Source: Actinosynnema sp040640215 (GTDB taxonomy: Bacteria > Actinomycetota > Actinomycetes > Mycobacteriales > Pseudonocardiaceae). Taken from it: a stretch of DNA of 64,000 bases. The DNA lies in assembly GCF_040640215.1 (NCBI RefSeq), contig NZ_JBFABG010000009.1:186001-250000 (forward strand). The letters run 5' to 3'. The notes under the pieces are model-generated. The model was given only the letters and a program-made list of their open reading frames with translations, was not told the origin of the DNA and did no database searches. A program made the position numbers and the translations under genes. This document shows, piece by piece, positions 1-7,726 of the stretch; the stretch's first letter is position 1; the number at the start of each line of letters is the position of its first letter.

Positions 1-235
1 CCAGTTCGAGCACACCGGTCGCGGTGACCAGCAGGGCGGGCGCGGGCAGCGCGGGCGGGACCATCGCGATGAGCTCCTCGCGCAGTCCCGCGAAGTGCGC
101 GATCCCGGTCGCGGTGAACATCGCGGCCAGGCCCGTCCGCACGGCGAACGGCCACGGCGGCAGCCGTGTCAGGCCGAGGGCGCGCGCGGCGGCGAGGGCG
201 AGCGTGACGGTCACGAGGATGATCAGCGGTTCCAC
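1..235 (-). CDS. DoxX-like membrane protein (N-terminal part; runs off the left edge)
   Basis: Reading leftward from a GTG at 235-233 preceded by a GGAGG ribosome-binding site, the window encodes the first 78 residues. A hydrophobic first helix (LIILVTVTLALAAARALG) is followed by a second segment with GLAAMFTATGIAHF and LREELIAMVPPALP. The GxxHF and MVPP pattern is typical of DoxX-like four-helix membrane proteins, whose cellular role is mostly undefined. It is transcribed away from the TetR gene, and the shared intergenic region holds a long inverted repeat, so repression by that TetR is likely. The stop codon lies outside the window. Confidence 0.72.
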   Translation of the reverse strand, partial: MEPLIILVTVTLALAAARALGLTRLPPWPFAVRTGLAAMFTATGIAHFAGLREELIAMVPPALPAPALLVTATGVLEL

Positions 236-259
236 GGTCGACCTCCGGGGCGATGCGAA

Positions 260-308
260 CTAGACAGTGACAAGATGCGCCCCCGGTCGGGAACTTGTCA
301 ATGTCTAG
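260..308. promoter_or_regulatory. Long imperfect inverted repeat between doxX-like gene and tetR (candidate TetR operator)
   Basis: The 15-base arms 260-274 and 294-308 are reverse complements at 14 of 15 positions and are separated by 19 bases. Each arm contains TTGTCA reading outward toward one of the two divergent genes. On the plus strand TTGTCA (295-300) lies 16 bases before TAGGGT (317-322), a workable promoter for the TetR gene that starts at 329. A repressor dimer on each arm would cover both -35 elements. The operator role is inferred. Confidence 0.6.
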
Positions 309-328
309 ATACCGGCTAGGGTGGGGCC

Positions 329-898
329 GTGACCTCCGGACGCCCTTACCACCACGGCGATCTGCGCCGCGCCGTGCTCGCCGCCGCCGTCGACGTGATC
401 ACCGAGCGCGGTGCGTCCGCCGTCGGTCTGCGCGACCTGGCGAGGCGGGTGGGGGTGTCGCACGCCGGCCCCGTGCACCACTTCCGCGACAAGGCCGGTC
501 TGCTGACCGCGTTGGCGGCCGAGGGGTTCGAGCTGCTGGCCGACGCGCTGTCGGCGACGCGCGACGGGGGCGGGGACTTCGTCGACCTGGGCGCGGCCTA
601 CGTGCGGTTCGCGGTGGAGCACCGCGCGCACTTCGAGGTGATGTTCCGGCCCGACCTCCACCACCCGGACGACCCGGCGGTGGCCGCCGCGCGGGAGCGG
701 GCGGGCGCGCTGCTCCAGGGCGGGGTGGCGGGCGAGGGGGAACCGGGGCTCGCGGCGGTCGCGGCGTGGTCGGTCGTGCACGGTTTCGCGACCCTGTGGA
801 ACACCGGCGCGCTGACGCGCGACCCGGGCGACGACCCCGAGGTGGTCGGCCGCGCGGTGGCCGGTTTCCTGTTCCGCGACCAGGGGAGGGGCCGGTGA
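329..898 (+). CDS. TetR/AcrR family transcriptional regulator
   Basis: A 189-aa protein with an N-terminal TetR helix-turn-helix (LRDLARRVGVSHAGPVHHF, about residues 30-50) and a C-terminal ligand domain. The C-terminal half contains VRFAVEHRAHFEVMFRP and WSVVHGFATLW, which resemble the WHG-type C-terminal domain of TetR proteins. The GTG start at 329 sits 6 bases after a TAGGGT -10 element, so the mRNA may be leaderless. The gene is divergent from the DoxX-like gene and probably represses it and itself through the inverted repeat at 260-308. The ligand is unknown. Confidence 0.9.
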   Translation: MTSGRPYHHGDLRRAVLAAAVDVITERGASAVGLRDLARRVGVSHAGPVHHFRDKAGLLTALAAEGFELLADALSATRDGGGDFVDLGAAYVRFAVEHRAHFEVMFRPDLHHPDDPAVAAARERAGALLQGGVAGEGEPGLAAVAAWSVVHGFATLWNTGALTRDPGDDPEVVGRAVAGFLFRDQGRGR

Positions 899-983
899 CC
901 TCGACGCCGGCCGACTGGTCCGCCGAGGCCCGTGGGCGATCTTCCGGAGGGGTCGCGGGCGGTCGGGGGGTGGTGCGGGCGGC

Positions 984-2030
984 TCAGCCGAGTTCCGCGC
1001 GCACGGCCGGGAGCACTTCGGTGCCCAGCAGCTCGATCGCCGTCATCACCGCCCCGTGCGGGACGCCGGACCAGTCCATGTGCATCGCGTACCGGTTCGC
1101 GCCGGTCAGCCGGCCGACCGTGATCAGGCGTTCGGCCACCTCGGCCGGGCTGCCCGCGAAGATCGACTGCGCGCCGCGCGTCCACTCGTCGTAGTCGGCC
1201 CGCGAGGGGACCGACCAGCCGCGTGCGCGTGCGCCGTACTTCATGGTCTCCAGCCAGTACGGGTAGTAGGTGTCCTTGGCGTCCTGGGAGTCGCGGGCGA
1301 TCAGGCCGATGGCGCTCATCGTCACGTGCAGGTCCTCCGGCGCGTGGCCGCCCGCCTCGCCCGCCCGGCGGTAGAGGTCGACCAGCGGGCCGAACCGCTC
1401 CGGCTGACCGCCGATGACCGCGTACACGATCGGCAGGCCGAGCAGGCCGGCGCGCACCGACGACTCCGGGTTGCCGCCCGTGCCGACCGAGATCCGCAGC
1501 CGCTCGCCGTAGGGGCGCGGGTAGACGTGCGCGTTCTCCAGCGGGGCGCGGAACTTGCCCGACCAGGTGATCGGGTCCTCCCGGTCGAGCCGGAGCAGCA
1601 GCGCGAGCTTCTCCTCGAACAGCTCGTCGTAGTCCTCCAGCCGCGCGCCGAACAGCGGGAAGGACTCGGTGAACGAGCCGCGCCCGGCGAGCAGCTCCGC
1701 GCGGCCCCGGCTGAGCTGGTCGAGCGTGGTGAACTGCTGGTAGACGCGCACCGGGTCCTCGGTGCTGAGCACGGTCACCGCGCTGCTGAGCGTGATGTCC
1801 CGGGTGATGCTCGCGGCGGCGGCGAGGACGGTCGCGGGGTTCGAGATCGCGAAGTTGTCCAGGTGGTGCTCGCCGAGGCCGTAGAAGCCCAGGCCGAGCT
1901 CGTCGGCGAGCTTGATCCGCTCCAACTGCCGGGCCAGCGCGTCGGCGACGCTCGCCCGCTCGCCGGTCCTCGGGTCCGGGTGGCGGTCGGCGAAGCTGAG
2001 GAGGCCGAGTTGCATTCCGTTCGTGGACAC
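984..2030 (-). CDS. LLM class (luciferase-like) flavin-dependent oxidoreductase
   Basis: A 348-aa TIM-barrel bacterial-luciferase-like protein. Family hallmarks include FYGLGEHHLDNFAISNP (a GEHH substrate/flavin loop near residues 45-60), TLDQLSRGRAELLAGRGSF and RISVGTGGNPES. Such enzymes oxidise small organic substrates with reduced flavin; the substrate cannot be told from sequence. The GTG at 2030 has no ribosome-binding site, but TTGACA (2065-2060) and TAACTT (2042-2037), spaced by 17, put the predicted transcript start on that GTG, so it is probably leaderless. An internal ATG at 2015 is the alternative. It pairs divergently with a MarR gene over nested operators. Confidence 0.88.
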   Translation of the reverse strand: MSTNGMQLGLLSFADRHPDPRTGERASVADALARQLERIKLADELGLGFYGLGEHHLDNFAISNPATVLAAAASITRDITLSSAVTVLSTEDPVRVYQQFTTLDQLSRGRAELLAGRGSFTESFPLFGARLEDYDELFEEKLALLLRLDREDPITWSGKFRAPLENAHVYPRPYGERLRISVGTGGNPESSVRAGLLGLPIVYAVIGGQPERFGPLVDLYRRAGEAGGHAPEDLHVTMSAIGLIARDSQDAKDTYYPYWLETMKYGARARGWSVPSRADYDEWTRGAQSIFAGSPAEVAERLITVGRLTGANRYAMHMDWSGVPHGAVMTAIELLGTEVLPAVRAELG

Positions 2031-2085
2031 GTCATCAAGTTAGCGAGCGGATGATGACGTGTCAACAAATATTGATGACACATCA
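2026..2085. promoter_or_regulatory. Nested dyads and back-to-back promoters between LLM oxidoreductase and marR
   Basis: Three overlapping dyads are visible. A perfect 12-base inverted repeat GACACGTCATCA/TGATGACGTGTC spans 2026-2037 and 2052-2063. A second pair GTGTCAACA/TGATGACAC (8 of 9) spans 2059-2067 and 2073-2081. A short one, TGATG-ACA-CATCA, spans 2073-2085. They cover the leftward promoter (TTGACA 2065-2060, TAACTT 2042-2037, spacer 17) and the -35 of the rightward promoter (TTGATG 2072-2077, TACCGT 2095-2100, spacer 17). This is the expected layout for MarR autoregulation plus control of the divergent enzyme. Confidence 0.72.
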
Positions 2086-2107
2086 ACAACTTGCTACCGT
2101 GGGCCCG

Positions 2108-2566
2108 GTGGACGAACCCCGCTGGCTGGACGAGCGCGAAGCACGGGTGTGGCACGCCTACCTCGACCTGAACCGCGAGCTGCACGGAGCCCTGGAACGT
2201 CAGCTCGTCCGCGACTCGGGGCTGTCGAACGCGGACTACTCGCTGCTGGCCCCGCTGTCCGAAGCGCCGGACGGGCTGGTGCGCGCACGGGAGCTGGGCG
2301 CGCTGGTCGGCTGGGAGCGCAGCAGGCTGTCCCACCAGATCGGGCGGATGGAGAAGCGCGGGCTGGTGGCGCGCGAGCGGTGCCCCGAGGACGCGCGCGG
2401 CTCGATGGTCCGGCTGACCCCGGCCGGCCGGACGGCGATCGAGGCCGCCGCGCCCGCGCACGTCCGGACCGTGCGCCGCTACCTGTTCGACGTGCTCTCG
2501 GCCGAGGAGCTGGACGTGCTGGGCCGGGCGTTCAGCCGGGTGCTGGAGCGGATCGAGGCCGGCTGA
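2108..2566 (+). CDS. MarR family transcriptional regulator
   Basis: A winged-helix MarR protein of 152 aa starting VDEPRWLDEREARVWHAYL. The wHTH is clear (ELGALVGWERSRLSHQIGRM as recognition region, then the wing around RCPEDARGSMVRLTPAG). Upstream in-frame starts exist at 2051 and 2099, but GTG 2108 lies where the TTGATG/TACCGT promoter predicts the transcript start, so a leaderless start there is preferred. The gene is divergent from the luciferase-like oxidoreductase and sits on the dyads at 2026-2085, so it most likely represses itself and that enzyme. The ligand is unknown. Confidence 0.87.
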   Translation: MDEPRWLDEREARVWHAYLDLNRELHGALERQLVRDSGLSNADYSLLAPLSEAPDGLVRARELGALVGWERSRLSHQIGRMEKRGLVARERCPEDARGSMVRLTPAGRTAIEAAAPAHVRTVRRYLFDVLSAEELDVLGRAFSRVLERIEAG

Positions 2567-2604
2567 GGCCGTCCTCAGGAACCGTGCGTTAGCGTGCGAC
2601 CGTT

Positions 2605-2622
2605 CCGTACGGTGCCGTACGG
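2605..2622. promoter_or_regulatory. Tandem palindrome CCGTACGG-TG-CCGTACGG (candidate TetR-type operator)
   Basis: Two copies of the self-complementary octamer CCGTACGG lie 10 bases apart, giving an 18-base near-palindrome typical of operators bound by TetR-family dimers. It lies 22 bases before the start codon of the small membrane protein gene at 2645, so it would act on that gene. No regulator with an obviously matching autoregulatory site lies next to it. Confidence 0.55.
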
Positions 2623-2644
2623 ACAGGCGCACGGGAGGTTCGTG

Positions 2645-3061
2645 ATGACGCTGGTGGCCCTGCTCACGGCTGTGGTCCTGGTGGCGGTCGGCGGGTTGCA
2701 CGTGGTGTGGGCGTTCTCGCCGTGGCCGCTGCGGTCGCGCGAGGAGTTCGCGAGCCGGGTCGTGGGGGTCCCGGCCGACCGGCTGCCGTCGCCGGGGCTG
2801 ACCCTCGCGGTCGCCGCCCTGCTCGCGCTGGCCGGGTACCTGGTGGCCGCGCGCGGCGGGGTGGTCGGCGCGCCCGGCCCGGCGTGGCTGACCGTCGTCG
2901 GCACGGCCGGCGTCGCCGCGGTGCTGCTGCTGCGCGGCGCGGGCGGGCTGGTCTCGTCGGCGCGCGGGGGCACCGAGTTCGCCCGGCTCGACCGGCGGGT
3001 CTACTCGCCGCTGTGCCTGGTCCTCGCCGCCGCGACCGGCCTGGTCGCCGCCCTCGCCTGA
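2645..3061 (+). CDS. DUF3995-type small membrane protein
   Basis: 138 aa with four predicted membrane helices: an N-terminal one ending in the HVVWAF motif, then LTLAVAALLALAGYLVA, PAWLTVVGTAGVAAVLLL, and a last one near the C-terminus. The pattern GGxHVxWAFSPWPL with a loop ending in EFARLDRRVYSPLCL matches the DUF3995 family, whose function is unknown. An upstream ATG at 2594 is in frame, but GGGAGG at 2633-2638 is correctly spaced for ATG 2645. The tail overlaps the convergent gene at 3001-3612 by 61 bases. The operator-like palindrome at 2605-2622 suggests repression. Confidence 0.78.
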   Translation: MTLVALLTAVVLVAVGGLHVVWAFSPWPLRSREEFASRVVGVPADRLPSPGLTLAVAALLALAGYLVAARGGVVGAPGPAWLTVVGTAGVAAVLLLRGAGGLVSSARGGTEFARLDRRVYSPLCLVLAAATGLVAALA

Positions 3062-3612
3062 CCGGCCGGCCGGCCGTCCTCCCCGACGGGGTAGGACCGC
3101 AGGCAGACCTGCTGGGGGAACGTCGACCGGTTCACGCAGACGACGACGTGCCGCCGGCGCGCCCCGGACCCGACCTCGACCGACCACAGCTCCACCCGCT
3201 GGCCGGGGAGGAACTCCCACGGGGCCCCGGACCCGGCCGGGGGTTCGATCGGTGGCGCGCCGCCGGCGGTCACCGGGTTCCAGCGCACCCGCCGCCCCGC
3301 GGTGGCCACGCCCAGCGCGGCCAGGAAGTCGTCCACGCACTCGTCCGGCGCGGTGAAGTCCATCGCCACCAGCGGACCCGGCTCCGCCGACCCGACGTGG
3401 TACCGCGCGCTGCCCCGGGCGCACCGGGGCAGCGTCACCGACGACAGCCGCTGCGCGTCGTCGAAGGTGGCGTCGGGCTCGCTGTCCGGGTAGGGCAGGG
3501 GCTCGGAATCCTCGCGCGGCAACAGCAGCGCGGCACCGGCCGCCGCCGCACCCGCGAGCGCGGCGGCGACGGCCAAACTCGACTTGACGGACACGCTGCC
3601 CCTCTTCCTCAT
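3001..3612 (-). CDS. Predicted secreted/anchored protein of unknown function
   Basis: A 203-aa protein with a basic N-terminus and one hydrophobic stretch (SLAVAAALAGAAAAGAALLL, residues about 11-30), then a Pro/Asp/Glu-rich linker and a soluble domain with four cysteines (PRCARG, DECVDD, VVCVNR, QVCLRS). This looks like an exported or membrane-anchored extracytoplasmic protein, possibly with two disulfides. I do not recognise a family. The start has only a weak ribosome-binding site; a GTG at codon 7 following AGAGGGG is an alternative. The 3' end overlaps the convergent membrane-protein gene. Confidence 0.68.
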   Translation of the reverse strand: MRKRGSVSVKSSLAVAAALAGAAAAGAALLLPREDSEPLPYPDSEPDATFDDAQRLSSVTLPRCARGSARYHVGSAEPGPLVAMDFTAPDECVDDFLAALGVATAGRRVRWNPVTAGGAPPIEPPAGSGAPWEFLPGQRVELWSVEVGSGARRRHVVVCVNRSTFPQQVCLRSYPVGEDGRPAGQARAATRPVAAARTRHSGE

Positions 3613-3651
3613 CCACGTGGCGGACGCGACCGGTCCGCGCGGTACCCGTGC

Positions 3652-5421
3652 TCAGGGCTTCTCCGGCACCAGGCCGAACTCGGCCAGCAGCTCACCCACC
3701 TCGGTGGCGTCCACCTTCCCGCGCAGCCACCGCCGCAGGACGGCGGGACCGGGCACGCGCAGCTCCTTGCCGTCGCGCAACCTGCTCGTCGCCGCGAGCA
3801 GCGACCGCACGTCGTAGGTCGACCCGAACACCTCGGGCACGCCGCGGTCCACGCCCAGCAACGTGTACACCGCCTCCATCGGCGTGCGCACCGAGTACTC
3901 GGTGGTGAAGATGCAGTCCCGGCTGGTCTCCGCGAACTGGCCGATGAACGCGAAGTTCACCGACCCCTCCGGCACGACGGCCGGCCGGTCGCCCGCCCGG
4001 CGGGGCATGAAGAACGACGTGACGTAGGGCATCATCACCGGCACCGTCTTGGCCCCGGTCGCGGCCAGCTCCGGGATGTCCGCGACCGGCACGCCCAGGT
4101 GGTAGAGCCACTCCCGGGTGATCTCCTCGCCGGTGCACTCCTGCATCGTCTTCGGCACGTGGTCGCCGGGGCGGTCCACGAACAGCGAGTACACCCAGAC
4201 CACGATCTCGTCCGGCTTCTGGAGCTTGAAGTGCGGCTGCCGGTTCACCGTCCAGCTCATCAGCCAGGCGGAGTCCTTGGCCGTGACGATGCCGCCGGTC
4301 ACCACCCGCCCGCTGAACGGGTCGCGCTTGCAGATCTTCTGGATGTAGTCCGGGATGCGCCGGTCGACGGTGGTGACGGTCGCCGACTCCCACTTCGTCT
4401 GCGGGATGTGCGAGCCGAACACGTCCGGCCGCCCGAACGACGGGTCGTTGGCCGCGATCCGCCGCCACAGGTCCCACGCCGGCGCGGGGCCCTCGTTCAG
4501 CCGCGCGGGCGTGTGGTGGTCGCCGTTCTCGGAGTTCTCGGTGAGCGACCCGATCGTCATGAACAGCAGGTCGTCCACCCCGAGGTCGACCCCGCCCGGC
4601 ACGCCGTCGCGGACCCAGTGCAGGTGGGTCGCCTGCTTGCGCCCGGCGGTGATGTCGAAGTCGACGTCGGTCACCTCGGTGGCGAAGTGGAACACCACGC
4701 CCTGCGCCAGCAGCCACTTGTACAGCGGCAGCACCAGCGACTCGTACTGGTTGTACTTGGTGAACTTCAGCGCGGAGAAGTCCGGCAGCCCGCCGATGTG
4801 GTGGATGAAGCGGTGCAGGTACAGCTTCATCTCCAGCGCGCTGTGCCACTCCTCGAACGCGAACATGGTCCGCCAGTACAGCCAGAAGTTGCTCTTGAGG
4901 AAGTCCTCGCCGAACACCTCGTCGATCCGCTTGCCCTCCACCTCCTCGCGGGTGGCCAGGAAGATCTTGATGATCTCCTTCTGCGCCTTGTCGCTCAACG
5001 TGAACAGGCCGTCGGTGTGCGCGTCGCGGCCCTGCTCGACGGTGGCGCGCTGCAACGAGCTGTTCGGGTCGTCCTTGTTGAGCCAGTAGAACTCGTCGAG
5101 CACGCTCGCGCCCTCGACCTCCAGCGAGGGGATGGAGCGGAAGAGGTCCCACAGGCACTCGAAGTGGTTCTCCATCTCCCGGCCGCCGCGGATCACGAAA
5201 CCCCTCTTGGGCTCCTTGATCCCGTCGAGCGCGCCACCGGGGAGGTCCAGCCGTTCCAGGACGGTGATCCGCTCGCCGGCCATCTGCCCGTCGCGGATCA
5301 GGAACGCCGCGCCCGCCAGCGACGCGAGACCGGCACCGACGAACCACGCGGACTTGTCGTCCACGCCCTCGGGCTTGCGCGGTCGGGCGAACGCTTCGTA
5401 GTTCCCGTTGCTGTAGTACAT
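3652..5421 (-). CDS. ohyA: Oleate hydratase (FAD-dependent)
   Basis: A 589-aa protein matching the usual length of bacterial oleate hydratases, which add water to the cis-9 double bond of unsaturated fatty acids to give 10-hydroxy acids. The FAD-binding motif FVGAGLASLAGAAFL is at about 27-41. RGGREMENHFECLWDLF follows; its glutamate at residue 82 matches the catalytic Glu82 I recall for characterised members. MYYSNGNYEAF is the standard N-terminus. The reading frame is open far upstream, but ATG 5421 with GGGAAGGG before it is the family start. It lies 23 bases downstream of a 3-hydroxyacyl-CoA dehydrogenase gene on the same strand, so hydroxylated fatty acids may feed into oxidation. Confidence 0.95.
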   Translation of the reverse strand: MYYSNGNYEAFARPRKPEGVDDKSAWFVGAGLASLAGAAFLIRDGQMAGERITVLERLDLPGGALDGIKEPKRGFVIRGGREMENHFECLWDLFRSIPSLEVEGASVLDEFYWLNKDDPNSSLQRATVEQGRDAHTDGLFTLSDKAQKEIIKIFLATREEVEGKRIDEVFGEDFLKSNFWLYWRTMFAFEEWHSALEMKLYLHRFIHHIGGLPDFSALKFTKYNQYESLVLPLYKWLLAQGVVFHFATEVTDVDFDITAGRKQATHLHWVRDGVPGGVDLGVDDLLFMTIGSLTENSENGDHHTPARLNEGPAPAWDLWRRIAANDPSFGRPDVFGSHIPQTKWESATVTTVDRRIPDYIQKICKRDPFSGRVVTGGIVTAKDSAWLMSWTVNRQPHFKLQKPDEIVVWVYSLFVDRPGDHVPKTMQECTGEEITREWLYHLGVPVADIPELAATGAKTVPVMMPYVTSFFMPRRAGDRPAVVPEGSVNFAFIGQFAETSRDCIFTTEYSVRTPMEAVYTLLGVDRGVPEVFGSTYDVRSLLAATSRLRDGKELRVPGPAVLRRWLRGKVDATEVGELLAEFGLVPEKP

Positions 5422-5444
5422 CCGGTGCCCTTCCCCTGTGCCGG

Positions 5445-6302
5445 TCAGCTTCCGTACTTGTAGAAGCCCTCGCCGACCGCGACGCCGAGCTTGCCCTGGT
5501 CGATGTAGTTCTCCTTCATCCACGCGGCCAGCGCGCGGTCCTTCTCGTCGCCGTGCGAGAGGATGTTGTACGGGGTGTTGAGGCCGACGATGTCGTAGAT
5601 CTGGAACGGCCCCATCGGCGCACCGGTCGCGATCCGCCACACGTTGTCCACGTCGTGCGGGTCCGCGTACCCGCCGGCCGCGAGCTCGGCGGCGGCGTTG
5701 AGGAACGGCACGAGCAGCGAGTTCAGCACGTAGCCGGCCTTCTCCCTGCGCACCGGCACCGGCACCATGCCGATGTCGGCGGCGAACGCGAGCACCTGCT
5801 CGAACACGGCCGGGTCGGTGTCCGCCGTGCCCATCACCTCGGCGGTGTTGAACTGCCAGATCCGGTTCGCGAAGTGCAGCGCCAGGAACCGGTCCGGCCG
5901 CCCGGTGAAGTCCTTGAGGGCGCTGGGCAGCAGCGTGGAGGAGTTGGTGGCGAACACCGCCCGCTCCGGCGCGAGGGCCGCGAGCCGCCGGTAGACGTCC
6001 TCCTTGATCGCGGGCTGCTCGGGGACGGCCTCGATCACCAGGTCCGCGTCCCGCGCGGCCTCGGCCAGGTCGGTGGTGGTGGAGATCCGGGTCAGGGCGT
6101 CCTCGGCCCTGCCGTCGGCAGCGCCGGGGACCTCCTCCCGGTAGGTCTCGACGAGGGTCGCGAACCGCTCGCGGGCCTGTTCCAGCACGTCCTCGGCGAT
6201 GTCGTAGGCGGTGACGTCGAAGCCGCTGTAGGCGGTCTGGAAGGCGATCTGGGACCCCAGCACGCCGGTCCCCAGCACGGTGACGTTCCTGATGTCGCTC
6301 AC
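5445..6302 (-). CDS. 3-hydroxyacyl-CoA dehydrogenase family protein (3-hydroxybutyryl-CoA dehydrogenase-like)
   Basis: 285 aa. An N-terminal Rossmann domain begins VTVLGTGVLGSQIAFQTA (GxGxxG for NAD), and the conserved NSSTLLPS and HFANRIW segments carry the catalytic region (LALHF takes the place of the usual GMHFFNP). The C-terminal domain ends GEGFYKYG, the standard family ending. It oxidises the 3-hydroxyl of acyl-CoAs with NAD. The GTG start at 6302 follows AGGTGG; upstream extensions lack support. It is the first gene of a two-gene operon with oleate hydratase, probably driven by TTGCGG/TACGTT at 6473-6446 on the minus strand. Confidence 0.88.
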   Translation of the reverse strand: MSDIRNVTVLGTGVLGSQIAFQTAYSGFDVTAYDIAEDVLEQARERFATLVETYREEVPGAADGRAEDALTRISTTTDLAEAARDADLVIEAVPEQPAIKEDVYRRLAALAPERAVFATNSSTLLPSALKDFTGRPDRFLALHFANRIWQFNTAEVMGTADTDPAVFEQVLAFAADIGMVPVPVRREKAGYVLNSLLVPFLNAAAELAAGGYADPHDVDNVWRIATGAPMGPFQIYDIVGLNTPYNILSHGDEKDRALAAWMKENYIDQGKLGVAVGEGFYKYGS

Positions 6303-6728
6303 GTGGTCGTCCACCTTTCCGCGCGGGCGGTGCGCCGGGGAGCCGGGGACCGCGCGCGACACCCGGCGGCGGTCCGCGGAACAGGGCCCCGGGCGGTCCC
6401 GGAACGCCCGGCGCGTCCCCCTCCGCAGCAGGTGCGCCTGCCGTGAACGTACCCGGCACCCGGGCCGCCGCAACTCCACGCCGACCCGCCCGCGCACGCC
6501 CGCTACCTGCGCGTTACCGCCTTCGACACCATCGGGTGACGATCTCGCGGCGCGACGCGGCGGGGCCTACCGGCGATTGTCCACCGGCCCCCGCGACCCG
6601 TCGTCGCGGCGATCGCCGCCGACCCCGGGCACCGGGCGGTCGTGGATCACACCGGCGGCGGGATGATGGCGGGGCGTGAGAGCGTTCGAGGAAGTGCGTA
6701 CCGACCGGCTGAGGAGTGGAGCGACAAC
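6303..6728. other. Divergent intergenic region between the hydroxyacyl-CoA dehydrogenase gene and msrA
   Basis: No gene is supported in these 426 bases. On the minus strand TTGCGG (6473-6468) and TACGTT (6451-6446), spaced by 16, make a candidate promoter for the dehydrogenase/oleate hydratase operon, leaving a leader of about 140 bases. The msrA side has a ribosome-binding site (GAGGAG near 6711) but no clear -35/-10. The rest is GC-rich with no strong repeat. Confidence 0.45.
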
Positions 6729-7232
6729 ATGGCCACGGTGACCGAGAAGGCCGTTCTGGCGGGTGGCTGCTTCTGGGGGGTGCAAGACCTGTTCCGCCGC
6801 CACCCCGGCGTCATCTCCACCCGGGTGGGCTACACGGGCGGTGACGTGCCCAACGCCACCTACCGCGACCACGACGGCCACGCCGAGGCCATCGAGATCG
6901 TCTTCGACCCGGCTCGGCTGAGCTACCGGCAGGTCCTGGAGTTCTTCTTCCAGATCCACGACCCGACGACCCGCGACCGCCAGGGCAACGACCTCGGCGC
7001 GAGCTACCGCTCCGCGGTGTTCTACGAGACCGACGAGCAGAAGAAGACCGCAGAGGAGACCATCGCGGCCGTCGACGCCTCCGGTAAGTGGCCGGGCGCG
7101 GTCGTCACCGAGGTGACCCAGGCGGGCGACTTCTGGGAGGCCGAGCCCGAGCACCAGGACTACCTGGAGCGCTACCCGAACGGGTACACCTGCCACTACG
7201 TGCGGCCGGAGTGGCAGCTCGGCGAGCGTTGA
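6729..7232 (+). CDS. msrA: Peptide-methionine (S)-S-oxide reductase MsrA
   Basis: 167 aa. The MsrA active-site motif GGCFWGV is at residues 12-18, with catalytic Cys14, followed by GYTGG and NATYRDHDGHAEAIEI. ASYRSAVFY and the EHQDYLERYPNGYTCHY tail complete the family pattern; the late Cys is a candidate resolving cysteine. It repairs oxidised methionine in proteins with thioredoxin as reductant. An upstream in-frame ATG at 6642 exists, but the core MsrA fold and GAGGAG fix ATG 6729. Its stop overlaps the TTG start of the next gene, so the two are translationally coupled. Confidence 0.95.
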   Translation: MATVTEKAVLAGGCFWGVQDLFRRHPGVISTRVGYTGGDVPNATYRDHDGHAEAIEIVFDPARLSYRQVLEFFFQIHDPTTRDRQGNDLGASYRSAVFYETDEQKKTAEETIAAVDASGKWPGAVVTEVTQAGDFWEAEPEHQDYLERYPNGYTCHYVRPEWQLGER

Positions 7233-7726
7233 CCGCCCAGGTCGTGGCGCTGCACGTGGCCGCCGTGCACGCCTTCGAGGGCCGGCCGGCCGACGGGCCC
7301 CGACCCGATCCCGAGCCGGCCGCGCGCGACCACGTGGTGGTCCGCGCACGCCTCGGCCTCGTGGGCGACCGGTACTTCAACCACGCCGCCCACCGGTCGG
7401 CGGCGGTGACGGTCTTCGCCGTCGAAGCGCTGGAGGGCGTCGCCGCCGGGCTCGGCCTGGCCCCCGCCCCCGATCCGCTGCTCGTGCGGCGCAACATCGT
7501 GCTGCGCGGGTTCGACGTGGACCGGCTCGCGCGGCACGACGTGTTCAGCCTGGACACCGGCGACGGCCCGGTGCGCTTCGAGGCCCACCGGCCGGCGAAC
7601 CCGTGCGCGTGGATGGACGTCGTGATCGCGCCCGGCGCGTTCCGGGCGCTGCGCGGCCACGGGGGAGTCCGGTGCGTCCCCCTGGACGACGGGGTGCTGC
7701 GGCTCGGCCCGGTGGTCGTGGGCTGA
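7229..7726 (+). CDS. MOSC domain-containing protein
   Basis: 165 aa. It carries the MOSC core: GDRYFNHAAHRSAAVTVF, RRNIVLRGFDVDRLAR, and a C-terminal NPCAWMD cysteine. MOSC proteins bind sulfur or molybdenum-cofactor ligands, and the Cys is the expected sulfur carrier/ligand position. The proposed TTG start (7229) overlaps the msrA stop by 4 bases; GTG 7244 is an alternative. Coupling to methionine sulfoxide reductase hints at redox or sulfur stress, but the substrate is not deducible. Confidence 0.8.
   Translation: MTAQVVALHVAAVHAFEGRPADGPRPDPEPAARDHVVVRARLGLVGDRYFNHAAHRSAAVTVFAVEALEGVAAGLGLAPAPDPLLVRRNIVLRGFDVDRLARHDVFSLDTGDGPVRFEAHRPANPCAWMDVVIAPGAFRALRGHGGVRCVPLDDGVLRLGPVVVG

Noticed and set aside
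3652..6459. A fused dehydrogenase-oleate hydratase protein (open frame runs through both)
   Set aside because: The frame over the dehydrogenase region is not the dehydrogenase frame, and both genes have their own family-typical starts with ribosome-binding sites.
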